From the NCBI GenBank assembly GCA_024710445.1, contig JANJUT010000227.1, positions 1 through 15,638 of the forward strand: a DNA stretch of 15,638 nucleotides, written 5' to 3'. Of the stretch, positions 1 to 6,514 are shown piece after piece. How positions within the stretch are numbered: position 1 is the first letter of the stretch; every line of letters begins with the position of its first letter. The DNA is from Thiobacillus sp. Lineage in GTDB: Bacteria; Pseudomonadota; Gammaproteobacteria; Burkholderiales; Thiobacillaceae. The translations under genes and the position numbers were made by a program. The notes under the pieces were generated by a model. The model searched no databases and was not told the origin of the DNA. It worked only from the letters and a program-made list of their open reading frames with translations.

Positions 1-372
1 ATCGATTGTATCGATTCGCTCAACTGCAAGGTTGCGCTGGTCGACAGCAGCGTCGAGCGCGGCTTACGCGTGGCCTCCAGCATGTGCGCGGGCAACAAGC
101 TCGATCCCACCCGCATCCGGATCGCCGACATCGCGAAAACCTCGATGTGCCCGCTTGCTTCGGTGATGCGCAAGCGGCTACGCAAGAGGGGGATTCCCAA
201 AGGCGTGCTGACGGTATTTTCCGATGAGCCGGGGCGTGCACCGCTGCCACCGCAGCCGGTCGAAGGCCGTGGCCGTGATCGTGCGGTCAACGGCACCATC
301 AGCTATATGCCGCCGCTGTTTGGCTTGATGCTGGCCGGAGCCGTGGTGCAGCGTCTGATTGCGGTGCCATAA
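1..372 (+). CDS. tcdA: tRNA threonylcarbamoyladenosine dehydratase, TcdA/CsdL-like (ThiF/HesA E1-like family), 3' part
   Basis: The reading frame is open from the first base and ends at TAA 370-372, giving the last 123 residues; the N-terminal nucleotide-binding half lies outside the window. TcdA uses ATP to cyclise t6A to ct6A at position 37 of ANN-decoding tRNAs. Visible family features are an opening IDCIDSLNCKVAL (the end of the E1-like Rossmann region), then AGNKLDPTRIRIADIAKT, which matches the GGQIDPTQI-VTDLAKT stretch of the E. coli protein, then a CPLASVMRKRLRKRGI helix, and a C-terminal NGTISYMPPLFGLMLAG segment typical of membrane-associated TcdA proteins. It converges on the PEP-CTERM gene and has no other visible partner. 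It could be another ThiF/MoeB-family protein because the catalytic half is missing, but the C-terminal pattern favours TcdA. Confidence 0.72.
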   Translation: MDCIDSLNCKVALVDSSVERGLRVASSMCAGNKLDPTRIRIADIAKTSMCPLASVMRKRLRKRGIPKGVLTVFSDEPGRAPLPPQPVEGRGRDRAVNGTISYMPPLFGLMLAGAVVQRLIAVP

Positions 373-447
373 GTGGCTATCAGAATTCTGGGGGATTGAT
401 GCATTAAGCGCCGACCAATGTGTGGGCCGTGCTGAAACAGGCATAAA

Positions 448-472
448 AAACGCCGGCAAAGAGCCGGCGTTT
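448..472 (-). terminator. Rho-independent terminator of the PEP-CTERM gene, shared by convergent tcdA
   Basis: A perfect 10-bp stem (aaacgccggc, 448-457, with gccggcgttt, 463-472) encloses a 5-nt loop. Bases 445-450 are all A, so on the minus strand the hairpin is followed by a U run. It lies 22 bases past the stop codon of the PEP-CTERM gene. On the plus strand only three T follow, so it would end tcdA transcription less well. Confidence 0.85.
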
Positions 473-493
473 GAGTGTGTAAAGAAAACCGAC
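471..493. repeat. 23-bp direct repeat, copy 1 (3' flank of the PEP-CTERM gene)
   Basis: The 19 bases GTGTGTAAAGAAAACCGAC at 475-493 recur exactly at 1218-1236. Including the preceding TTG(A/G), the match is 22 of 23. This copy begins at the end of the terminator stem and abuts the PEP-CTERM stop codon (494-496). It lacks the TTTACA half that completes an inverted repeat in copy 2. Confidence 0.9.
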
Positions 494-1078
494 TCAGGCG
501 CCCAAGGCTTGTTTGGCAGCGCGGTTCTTCTGGCGCAGGCGATAGCCAACCAGGCCCAGGCCGACCAGCAGCATCGCCCAAGTTTCGGGTTCGGGGACTG
601 GGACGGTGACGGCGGCAACGGTATACATGCCACCCGAGCTACCGGTTGCAGTGCCCCCGATCTTGAGCGTGTAATTGCCAGCGGTAAAGTAGGAACCGCC
701 GGGAAGCGTCAGATGATCCGCATCACCGTTTGACATGAAACTCGCGTAGAGGTTGTTACTGCTGTCAAGGATCTGCGCGCTGAGGCCGCTGATATTGAGA
801 ACACTAACAGTGAAAGAGCCAAATGTCAGGTCAAGGGGGACGTCGGAAACGCCCGATCCTGCATACAGGTTCGTGTTGATGTTAAATGTCAGGCTATGGT
901 TGATTGGGCCGGAGGCCATCACGGAGAAGGCATCAACGTATGTTTCTCCCGCGCCAAAGCTGCTCGTCTGGTTTATGTCTCCCGAAATATCTCCGGAGTA
1001 CCCAGGACTGAGGGTGACCGCGTATGTGCTACCAGTCATCGCCAGACCTGCAATCAAGGCTAATGCGTGTAATTTCAT
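494..1078 (-). CDS. PEP-CTERM sorting-domain surface protein (FxDxF-like type)
   Basis: This 194-residue secreted protein has a Sec signal peptide at about residues 1-20 (MKLHALALIAGLAMTGSTYA). A Ser/Thr/Gly/Asn-rich beta-type ectodomain without cysteine follows. The tail is a canonical PEP-CTERM signal: VPEPETW at 161-167, a hydrophobic stretch MLLVGLGLVGY, then the basic RLRQKNR. By family knowledge such tails are processed by an exosortase and the proteins go to the exopolysaccharide matrix or cell surface; neither exosortase nor EPS genes are in the window. Residues around VDAFSVMASGPINHSLTF resemble the conserved region of FxDxF-type PEP-CTERM proteins, but that subtype is tentative. The ATG at 1078 has a GAGG Shine-Dalgarno a few bases upstream (minus strand GGAGTGAGGAACAA-ATG). 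The gene stands alone, with its own terminator and a probable sigma-54 promoter. Confidence 0.9.
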   Translation of the reverse strand: MKLHALALIAGLAMTGSTYAVTLSPGYSGDISGDINQTSSFGAGETYVDAFSVMASGPINHSLTFNINTNLYAGSGVSDVPLDLTFGSFTVSVLNISGLSAQILDSSNNLYASFMSNGDADHLTLPGGSYFTAGNYTLKIGGTATGSSGGMYTVAAVTVPVPEPETWAMLLVGLGLVGYRLRQKNRAAKQALGA

Positions 1079-1104
1079 TTGTTCCTCACTCCAGAATTAT
1101 TAAT

Positions 1105-1117
1105 TAGTAACTTACTA
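1105..1117. repeat. Short perfect dyad in the PEP-CTERM mRNA leader
   Basis: TAGTAA-c-TTACTA is a perfect 6-bp inverted repeat, 27 bases upstream of the PEP-CTERM start codon and downstream of the predicted sigma-54 start site. It may be an operator or simply AT-rich sequence. Confidence 0.25.
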
Positions 1118-1151
1118 GTTCAAGTCTAACTGACAGACCCGGTAAAAAGTA

Positions 1152-1167
1152 TGCAATTAGTGTGCCG
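1152..1167 (-). promoter_or_regulatory. Sigma-54 (-24/-12) promoter of the PEP-CTERM gene
   Basis: On the minus strand this reads CGGCACACTAATTGCA. The consensus is TGGCACG-N4-TTGCA, so 10 of the 12 defined positions match, including the invariant GG (1166-1165) and GC (1154-1153) separated by exactly 10 bases. The predicted start site is near 1141, giving a leader of about 62 nt. Published work on floc-forming betaproteobacteria ties PEP-CTERM gene expression to RpoN and the PrsK/PrsR pair, which agrees with this site. Its use here is inferred. Confidence 0.72.
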
Positions 1168-1185
1168 AAAACATAGCGCGTTGTT

Positions 1186-1200
1186 TATATTGACAATATA
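1186..1200. repeat. 15-bp perfect AT-rich dyad between the -24 element and the upstream activator-like site
   Basis: TATATTG-a-CAATATA is a perfect inverted repeat with 7-bp arms and a single central base. It lies at about -45 to -59 from the predicted start site, where bending-protein or repressor sites of sigma-54 promoters usually sit. It does not fit the IHF consensus. A protein-binding role is inferred. Confidence 0.4.
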
Positions 1201-1213
1201 TGCGCCCATCAGG

Positions 1214-1236
1214 TTGGGTGTGTAAAGAAAACCGAC
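1214..1236. repeat. 23-bp direct repeat, copy 2 (5' flank of the PEP-CTERM gene)
   Basis: This is the second copy of the element at 471-493: 19 of 19 core bases are identical (1218-1236), and 22 of 23 including TTG(G/A). The copies are 743 bp apart in the same orientation and bracket the PEP-CTERM gene with its promoter. This copy overlaps the TGTAAA-N11-TTTACA inverted repeat. Confidence 0.9.
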
Positions 1237-1243
1237 ATTTACA
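1221..1243. promoter_or_regulatory. Candidate enhancer-binding-protein site (TGTAAA-N11-TTTACA)
   Basis: TGTAAA at 1221-1226 and TTTACA at 1238-1243 are exact reverse complements separated by 11 bases. Inside lies the CCGACA-containing repeat core, so TGT(N11)ACA half-sites are also formed at 1221-1237. The site is at about -80 to -102 from the predicted sigma-54 start, a normal distance for an activator. A PrsR-type regulator is the natural candidate by family knowledge, but none is encoded in the window. Confidence 0.5.
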
Positions 1244-1328
1244 ATGATCTGAATGCGTATTTTGGGTTTAACCGCCAATAACGTAACAAAAGTGTAAGAC
1301 AGTTATCCAGATAATCAAAGGATGCATG

Positions 1329-1346
1329 CTACTGCTACTGTTACTG
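1329..1346 (-). repeat. Three tandem CAGTA(A/G) hexamers giving three in-frame stops
   Basis: On the minus strand the end of the small lipoprotein gene reads CAG TAA CAG TAG CAG TAG. The real stop (TAA, 1343-1341) is thus followed by two further in-frame stops in a short 6-bp tandem repeat. I see no convincing hairpin terminator between here and the PEP-CTERM regulatory region. Confidence 0.7.
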
Positions 1347-1541
1347 CGCGGCCTCCTCCATCTGTTTCCGCTGCGCTTCGGCGGCCTCCATCATCTGCCC
1401 TTCCACCGCACGGGCTTTTTCCACCGCCTGAATCTGCGTTTCAAATACCGGGTTGGAGGCACGTGCGGTTTCAGGTTGCGGCGGCGGCGTGGGGTCGCAG
1501 GCGGTCAGGATCATTGCAAATGGAATCACTATCCGTTTCAT
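1341..1541 (-). CDS. Small lipoprotein of unknown function (66 aa)
   Basis: I do not recognise this as a named family. A very short signal peptide ends in a lipobox L12-T13-A14-C15, so Cys15 should be acylated. Residue +2 is Asp, which in Enterobacteria favours retention in the inner membrane (the rule is less certain in betaproteobacteria). A proline-rich linker (DPTPPPQP) leads to a charged helix, residues about 30-66, rich in Glu, Gln, Ala and Met, which could form a short coiled coil. The ATG overlaps the TGA of the upstream PNPOx-like gene (ATGA, 1541-1538) and has a strong SD (GGAGG, 7 bases upstream), so translation is probably coupled. It is the last gene of the ubiX operon. Confidence 0.75.
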   Translation of the reverse strand: MKRIVIPFAMILTACDPTPPPQPETARASNPVFETQIQAVEKARAVEGQMMEAAEAQRKQMEEAAQ

Positions 1542-2089
1542 GGTGTGTCCTCCAGCAGGTCAGTGGGCAGGCCGTCGATGCTGACCTGGTTTTTTTCGCG
1601 CCAGTAATCCAGTAAACCCACTGCGCCTTTTTTCTCGGCCCAGCGCGCCAGGGTGTCGCGTTCACCAATGTAGGTATACGTCGGCACGGCATAGCCGCAC
1701 GAGGTCTGCACTGCGTTGATATCGAGCACGATGATCTGGCGTTCGCCGGGGAGTGCCGCGAAGTGAGGGCGCAATTCGGCCCATTCTGCATCCTGCCGGC
1801 GCACGACGCGCCCGCGTCCATACAGGCGCAGGATCAGCGGATCGGCATCGAAGCTGCACCACATCATCGTCATGCGGCCGTCGTGTTTCAGGTGGGCGGC
1901 GGTTTCGTTGCCGCTGCCGGTGAGGTCGAGATAGGCGACGCGACTGTCCGAGAGCACACGCAGGCTGTTCATTCCCTTGGGCGACAGGTTGAGCCGGCTG
2001 TCGCTGGTTCCGGTTGCGGTAAAAAACAGTTTTTGCACAGCGATAAAGCCGCGGTGTTTCGCTTCGAGTGCAGGATAAAAGCGCGCCAT
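1538..2089 (-). CDS. Pyridoxamine 5'-phosphate oxidase-like FMN-binding split-barrel protein
   Basis: The 183 residues match the PNPOx-like family of small flavin-binding split-barrel proteins. Marks are an N-terminal FFTATGTSDSRLNLSPKGMNSLRVL stretch (residues about 22-46), YLDLTGSGNETAAHL (53-67) and an RLYGRGRVVRR strand (87-97), the order usual in this family. True PdxH enzymes are longer and have a different C-terminus, so the substrate is unknown; flavin or F420-like redox chemistry or a flavin-binding sensor are both possible. The ATG at 2089 shares one base with the TGA of the Lon-domain gene (TGATG), and the 3' end overlaps the lipoprotein gene by 4 bases. Because the operon contains ubiX, a flavin-modifying enzyme, a link to flavin metabolism is tempting but unproven. 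Confidence 0.8.
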   Translation of the reverse strand: MARFYPALEAKHRGFIAVQKLFFTATGTSDSRLNLSPKGMNSLRVLSDSRVAYLDLTGSGNETAAHLKHDGRMTMMWCSFDADPLILRLYGRGRVVRRQDAEWAELRPHFAALPGERQIIVLDINAVQTSCGYAVPTYTYIGERDTLARWAEKKGAVGLLDYWREKNQVSIDGLPTDLLEDTP

Positions 2090-2670
2090 CAGTTGACCTG
2101 TTTCTTGAGGAATTCAGTGAGGATGCGCAGGCGCATTACGCTGTCGTTCATTTCCAGCAGGTCCTGCTTGATGCTGAGTTTGAGCGGCAGCACTTCGGAC
2201 AGGCGATATCCCACCCACACGGCGTTATCGAATGCGTGCGGCGCTGGGAAATGCGCGTTGCCATATTCGTCGATGATGTGACGCAGGATTTCGACGGCGA
2301 GTTCGAGGTCGTCGGGGATGACCACGGCAGGCTCCGGGCTGACCGACTCAACGGTGCCCATGATCAGGCCGCTGGAATCGGTCTGGGTGTTGCGGATGAC
2401 GAAACGTTCCTGCGCGAGCGTGTCGATATGCAGGATGCCGTTTTGCGGCATGTCCCAGTCAGTGACGTGAACAAGCGTGCCGATCGTGTAGGGCAGGGCG
2501 GGGCTGCCGGTCTCGGTGCCTTCGCGGATGGCACAGATGCCGAATGGGGTATTGTCGGCAATGGCCTGCTTGATCATTGTCAGGTAGCGCTGTTCAAAGA
2601 TCCGCAGCGGCTGCACGCCGCCGGGGAAGACCACGGTATTGAGCGGAAACAAGGGAATGGTGCGATTCAT
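2089..2670 (-). CDS. Stand-alone Lon protease N-terminal (substrate-binding) domain protein
   Basis: This 193-residue protein opens with [28 protein letters not shown], the classic start of the Lon N-domain (LAN/PUA-like fold). ERFVI and VESVSPEP follow in the expected order, and a helical C-terminal part fills residues about 120-193. There is no AAA+ or Ser-Lys protease domain, so it is one of the short COG2802 proteins whose role is not well defined. The start overlaps the ubiX stop by 4 bases (ATGA, 2670-2667) and its TGA shares a base with the next ATG, which argues for tight translational coupling. Confidence 0.88.
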   Translation of the reverse strand: MNRTIPLFPLNTVVFPGGVQPLRIFEQRYLTMIKQAIADNTPFGICAIREGTETGSPALPYTIGTLVHVTDWDMPQNGILHIDTLAQERFVIRNTQTDSSGLIMGTVESVSPEPAVVIPDDLELAVEILRHIIDEYGNAHFPAPHAFDNAVWVGYRLSEVLPLKLSIKQDLLEMNDSVMRLRILTEFLKKQVN

Positions 2671-3284
2671 CGGCTTTCACCCCAGCGTGCCATCAGCGTG
2701 TGCTGGATGCCCAGCTGGTCGAGGATGCGTGCAACGATGAAGTCGATGATGTCCTCGATGCTTTGCGGCTGGTGATAAAAGCCGGGATTGGCTGCCAGGA
2801 TCACCGCGTTCATTTTCGACAGCTTCAGCATGTTTTCCAGATGCAGCGTGGAAAAGGGCGCTTCACGCGGCACCAGAATCAGCTTGCGCTGCTCTTTCAG
2901 CATCACGTCGGCGGCGCGCTCAATGAGATTATCGGACAGGCCATGCGCAATCGCGGCAAGCGTGCCCATCGAGCATGGGCACACCACCATCGCATCGGCC
3001 GGATTGGAGCCGGAAGCGACCGGCGCATTCCAGTCTTCACGGCTGAATACACGCAGTTGGCCGTCATGTGCGCGCAGCGACTCGGACAACTGCTTTTCAA
3101 GATCCATCGGGCGCGCCGGCAAGGCCACCCCCAGTTCCTGTTTGGCAACGATATGTGCGGCCTGTGAAACCAGCAGGTAAACCTGCACATTGGCGGCCAG
3201 CAGGCATTCGAGCAGACGCAGGCCATAGGCCATGCCTGAGGCGCCGGACAGCGCCAGGGTAACGGTATTGGGGGGCAGGTTCAT
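2667..3284 (-). CDS. ubiX: Flavin prenyltransferase UbiX
   Basis: UbiX joins dimethylallyl phosphate to reduced FMN, making the prenylated FMN cofactor of UbiD-type decarboxylases, needed for the decarboxylation step of ubiquinone synthesis. The 205-residue protein shows the family marks: SGASG at 13-17 (flavin phosphate binding), [29 protein letters not shown], and [21 protein letters not shown]. Length and order are normal for UbiX/Pad1. No ubiD is in the window. It is the first gene of a four-gene overlapping set (ubiX, Lon-domain, PNPOx-like, lipoprotein). The 71 bases between it and the Gx transporter gene hold no clear terminator or strong sigma-70 promoter, so it may share the upstream transcript. 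Confidence 0.95.
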   Translation of the reverse strand: MNLPPNTVTLALSGASGMAYGLRLLECLLAANVQVYLLVSQAAHIVAKQELGVALPARPMDLEKQLSESLRAHDGQLRVFSREDWNAPVASGSNPADAMVVCPCSMGTLAAIAHGLSDNLIERAADVMLKEQRKLILVPREAPFSTLHLENMLKLSKMNAVILAANPGFYHQPQSIEDIIDFIVARILDQLGIQHTLMARWGESR

Positions 3285-3355
3285 GGCACGAATTGTCGCT
3301 TGGATGGCATCAATAATCCACCGTGCGTTGTTTGCCTATTGCGAACAGCCGCTTG

Positions 3356-3898
3356 CTATGATTCCTGGGGCTGTTCGTTTGCAGACGTCGCGGGAGCAAG
3401 CAGCCGCGCGACAACGACGCCGTTGACGGCACCGAATATCAGGGCGGCGGCGGCAAACACTGGCAATAATCCGATGATTGCCGCACCGGGTAACAGCCAC
3501 CAGCCAGCCAGCGCGAGTTGCCCGCCAATGTGCCCAAATGCTGCCAGAATGGACAGACTGATGGGTCCGAAATGTTGGCTGGGCAGATAACGGGCCAGTG
3601 CCAATACCATCAGGCTGGTGCATGCACCAGCGGCAGACAGCCAGAAACCCGGTGCGAACAGACTGCCCAGCAGAATGGCACCGGCCAGTACGCGCAGCCC
3701 CGAGACCCAGGCCGCTGCACGCCAGCCAGCTTGCAGCAGGACCAGCAGCACGACGATATTGGCGAGCCCGGGTTTGACGCCGGGAATCGGGCTGGGGAGC
3801 GCCGCCTCGGCAAGCGTGAGGCCGATCGCCAGCGCCGCCAGCCGCGCAATGCGGCGGTCGTCGGCACTAACCGGAAACTCAATAACCGAGTGTGTCAT
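3356..3898 (-). CDS. Gx transporter / heptaprenyl diphosphate synthase component I-like membrane protein
   Basis: This is a hydrophobic protein of about 180 residues with roughly five to six membrane segments. The motif IPGVKPGLANIVVLLVLL near residue 40 is typical of the Gx transporter (HepI-like, ECF S-component-like) family. The substrate is unknown; the old name 'heptaprenyl diphosphate synthase component I' does not imply an enzyme. The start is uncertain: ATG at 3898 (overlapping the NusG-II gene by 20 bases) or an in-frame GTG at 3916. Neither has a strong SD, and I chose the ATG. In other bacteria this family is often next to a NusG-II protein and electron-transfer or ApbE genes; here the NusG-II partner is directly upstream. 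Confidence 0.8.
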   Translation of the reverse strand: MTHSVIEFPVSADDRRIARLAALAIGLTLAEAALPSPIPGVKPGLANIVVLLVLLQAGWRAAAWVSGLRVLAGAILLGSLFAPGFWLSAAGACTSLMVLALARYLPSQHFGPISLSILAAFGHIGGQLALAGWWLLPGAAIIGLLPVFAAAALIFGAVNGVVVARLLAPATSANEQPQES

Positions 3899-4238
3899 AA
3901 GCAACGGTGTGGCCACGGATTTCGAGGCTCACCTGATTGGGCAGGCAGAGTGCTGCCTGGCCGGACTGCGTGAGCCAGCCCTGTTTGACGCACAATTGGC
4001 GCGGCGAGGGGTCGCGCGCGACACGGGCGCGGCCAGGTTCGATTTCGATCCGGGTGGGACCAAGCGGGCCACTGACCGAGACCACGCGGGTTTGGGCGAG
4101 CGAGGTGGTTTCCACTACCTTGCCGGCTGCGCGGATGATGACGGTCTCGCCGCGGTCGCCGCCCCAGGCATACACGGCCAGCATGATTACGAGGCCCGTT
4201 CCGGCGAGCAGCACGCCCGCATCGCCTGCCCGCACCAT
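3879..4238 (-). CDS. NusG domain II (NusG_II)-containing membrane-anchored protein
   Basis: A 119-residue protein with one membrane segment near residues 8-24, then a small extracytoplasmic beta domain. Residues 63-107 (IEIEPGRARV, LCVKQGW at 82-88, CLPNQVSLEI at 98-107) carry the family pattern C83, G87-W88, C98-x-P100. By family knowledge the domain resembles the NusG second domain but is not a transcription factor, and it is commonly paired with a Gx transporter. Its molecular role is unknown. The ATG shares one base with the TGA of rapZ (TGATG at 4240-4236), and the 3' end runs into the transporter gene, so the three are likely co-translated. Confidence 0.82.
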   Translation of the reverse strand: MVRAGDAGVLLAGTGLVIMLAVYAWGGDRGETVIIRAAGKVVETTSLAQTRVVSVSGPLGPTRIEIEPGRARVARDPSPRQLCVKQGWLTQSGQAALCLPNQVSLEIRGHTVAYDTLGY

Positions 4239-5074
4239 CAGGACAACTCGCGATGCCGTACCAGCACCTGCTCGCGCTCCCGGAAAGCGACCGCCAGTGT
4301 TTCGGCAAAATACACGCTGCGATGCTGGCCGCCGGTGCAGCCAATGGCCACCGTCAGGTAGGCGCGGTGGTCGCGGATGAAACAGGGCAGCCAGTTTTCG
4401 ACGAAGCCGCGGATGTCGGCGAGAAGCGCCATCGCGTTGGGACTGGCTTCCAGATAGTCCTTGACCGGCTGGTCGCGACCGGTGAGCGGGCGCAACTCGG
4501 CGACGTAATGCGGGTTGGGCAGGCAGCGCACATCGAACACCAGATCGGCATCGAGTGGAATGCCGTGCTTGAAACCGAACGATTCGAACAGCAGGGTGAT
4601 GCGCGAACGATCCTGGTTGATCAGGTCCTTGATCCAGAGTCGCAGGGCTGCAGCGGACAGGTCGCTGGTGTCAATTCGATGAGCCAGTGGCGCAACATCA
4701 GCCAGCATTTCGCGTTCGAGTTGAATCGCTTCCTGCAGTGAAACCGTGTCGCTGGAAAGCGGATGGCGCCGCCGTGTTTCGGAAAAGCGTCGCACCAGCG
4801 TCAGCGTTTTCGCTTCGAGAAAAACCATCCGCAGATCCGCGCCCTGGCCGCGAAGGGCTTCTACGATGTCTGGCAGTTGGGAAAAGCTGGCGCTGCTGCG
4901 TGCGTCGATGGCAATAGCGATACGGGTATGGCCGGCGTTCGTCAGGTAGTCAGCCAGAGGTTGCAGCATGGCCAGCGGCAGATTGTCGACGCAGTAATAG
5001 CCAATATCTTCCAGTACCGCGATGGCGATGCTTTTGCCCGAGCCGGATAAACCAGAAACCAGAACGATCTGCAC
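4238..5074 (-). CDS. rapZ: RNase adapter / nucleotide-binding protein RapZ (YvcJ family)
   Basis: In E. coli RapZ binds the sRNAs GlmZ and GlmY and presents GlmZ to RNase E, controlling glucosamine-6-phosphate synthase. This 278-residue homologue has the Walker A GLSGSGKS (8-15), an N-terminal ATPase domain, and the C-terminal domain with GCTGGQHRS (245-253). It begins with GTG directly after the hprK TAA (no gap), so translation is probably coupled. Unlike the E. coli protein it ends VRHRELS: the Lys-Arg-Lys tail is absent and the position of Lys270 is Glu268. Whether it binds RNA in this organism is therefore open; the metabolite-sensing role may be the conserved one. Confidence 0.95.
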   Translation of the reverse strand: MQIVLVSGLSGSGKSIAIAVLEDIGYYCVDNLPLAMLQPLADYLTNAGHTRIAIAIDARSSASFSQLPDIVEALRGQGADLRMVFLEAKTLTLVRRFSETRRRHPLSSDTVSLQEAIQLEREMLADVAPLAHRIDTSDLSAAALRLWIKDLINQDRSRITLLFESFGFKHGIPLDADLVFDVRCLPNPHYVAELRPLTGRDQPVKDYLEASPNAMALLADIRGFVENWLPCFIRDHRAYLTVAIGCTGGQHRSVYFAETLAVAFREREQVLVRHRELS

Positions 5075-6025
5075 TTAGCTGTTCCCGTCTATGGCCGCCT
5101 GCTGGCGCTTGATGAACTGTTCGACCGGATTGATGCCCCGGCTTTTGAGAATGTGATTGCGTACTGCGACCTCGACCAGGACAGCCAGGTTGCGGCCTGC
5201 AGCGACCGGAATGCGCACCTTGGGAATGTCCACGCCGAGGATGGGAACGGTCGATGCCACCATGTCGAGCCGGTTGAGGCCGGTTTCACCGACTTCGTGC
5301 GGATGCACCAGTTCGACGATGAGTTTGAGGTTCTTTTGCCGCTTGACCGAGGTTTCGCCGAACAGGTAGCGGATATTGAGTATGCCCAGGCCGCGTACTT
5401 CCAGAAAATCGCGGATCAATGCCGGACAGCAGCCTTCCAGGGTTTTGGGCGCGACGTGTTTGAGTTCGACCACATCGTCAGCGACCAGACGATGACCGCG
5501 TGTGATGAGTTCCAGCGCCAGTTCGCTTTTGCCTACTCCGGCGTTCCCTTTGATGAGCACGCCGGTACCCAGCACCTCGAGAAATACACCGTGAATCGAA
5601 GTGGCCTCGGCCAGGCGTTGCGTCAGATAGTGCCCCAGATAGGACATCAGGACCGGGCTGGCCAGTGAAGAGGTGAACAGGGGAGTTTCGGTCCGTTCGG
5701 CATTGTCGTTCAAGGCTGCCGGAACCGTTTCGCCGTTGGAAATAATGATGGCAGCGAGTTCGGTTGAAAACAGATGATCGATGGCGTCTTTCAACTCGGG
5801 ATCAGGCAAGTTGCGCAGGTAATCCATTTCGGCACATCCCAATACCTGTACGCGATTGGGATGGACGAAATTCAGATGGCCGATCAGGGCCAGCGTGGGT
5901 TTTTGTATGGTTTCCGACGAGAGTGTGCGGTGACCACCTTTGTGTCCCGCCACCCATTGCAGGTCGAGTTGTTCCGACATGTCGCGGAACAACGCCTCGA
6001 CCGATACGTGACTCAGGTCGTCCAT
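5075..6025 (-). CDS. hprK: HPr kinase/phosphorylase
   Basis: HprK phosphorylates and dephosphorylates a serine of HPr-type phosphocarriers, adjusting PTS signalling to energy state. The 316 residues include an N-terminal domain (1-130) and a catalytic P-loop domain: His145 in SIHGVFLEVLG, Walker A GNAGVGKS (160-167), DD at 183-184, and the family signature LEVRGLGILNIR (208-219). All expected catalytic elements are visible. The ATG at 6025 lies inside the end of ptsN (13-base overlap) and rapZ follows without a gap. No HPr or Enzyme I gene is in the window, so its substrate must be encoded elsewhere. Confidence 0.97.
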   Translation of the reverse strand: MDDLSHVSVEALFRDMSEQLDLQWVAGHKGGHRTLSSETIQKPTLALIGHLNFVHPNRVQVLGCAEMDYLRNLPDPELKDAIDHLFSTELAAIIISNGETVPAALNDNAERTETPLFTSSLASPVLMSYLGHYLTQRLAEATSIHGVFLEVLGTGVLIKGNAGVGKSELALELITRGHRLVADDVVELKHVAPKTLEGCCPALIRDFLEVRGLGILNIRYLFGETSVKRQKNLKLIVELVHPHEVGETGLNRLDMVASTVPILGVDIPKVRIPVAAGRNLAVLVEVAVRNHILKSRGINPVEQFIKRQQAAIDGNS

Positions 6026-6468
6026 GCGCCAATCAGCGCGATCAATTCGGGCACGGTGGCCGTGCCGAGCATTTTCGTGCGCATGGCTTCGTCACCAAAG
6101 AGTTGCGCCAGTTCACCCAGGATTTGCAGGTGCTGCTCGTTCGCGTCTTTAGGGACCAGTAAAACAAAACACAGGGACACCGGCTGGTTGTCGGGTGCGT
6201 CGAACTCCAGTGGGGTGCTCAATCGGTATAACGCGCCACATGCATCCTTGAGGCCCTTGATGCGGCCATGGGGGATGGCGATGCCACAGCCCAGTGCGGT
6301 CGAACCCAGCCGTTCGCGTTCAAACAGGCTGGTGAAAATGTCGGTGGACTTGAGTCCATGGGCCCGGGCGAACAAATCGGCGGCGTGTTCGAACAGCTTC
6401 TTCTTGCTGGTGAAGCTCACATCCAGCAAGGTGGTTTCAGGGGTAATGAGGGGGGCGATTAGATTCAT
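6013..6468 (-). CDS. ptsN: PTS IIA-like nitrogen-regulatory protein PtsN (EIIA-Ntr)
   Basis: EIIA-Ntr is the end acceptor of the nitrogen PTS phosphorelay; it regulates potassium transport and other systems by protein contact. From the ATG at 6468 the protein has 151 residues, usual for the family, starting MNLIAPLITPETTLLDV. The phosphorylated histidine is His67 in GIAIPHGRIKGL. The frame continues upstream to 6543, but those 25 residues do not belong to the family and cover a hairpin, so I reject the longer start. The SD is weak. Its 3' end overlaps hprK by 13 bases. Confidence 0.94.
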   Translation of the reverse strand: MNLIAPLITPETTLLDVSFTSKKKLFEHAADLFARAHGLKSTDIFTSLFERERLGSTALGCGIAIPHGRIKGLKDACGALYRLSTPLEFDAPDNQPVSLCFVLLVPKDANEQHLQILGELAQLFGDEAMRTKMLGTATVPELIALIGAWTT

Positions 6469-6514
6469 GCCAGTTAGACAGCCGGTTAAAAGATCCGGCG
6501 CCTGAAAATTATAC

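Noticed and set aside
1090..1121. Sigma-70-like TTGAAC / AATAAT pair (16-base spacing) just upstream of the PEP-CTERM gene
   Set aside because: It would leave a leader of only about ten bases that cuts into the SD, and it is weaker than the sigma-54 element at 1152-1167. AT-rich sequence gives such matches easily.
2068..2775. 235-codon plus-strand open frame
   Set aside because: It is antisense to the Lon-domain protein and the end of ubiX, both recognised families; no SD or family motif.
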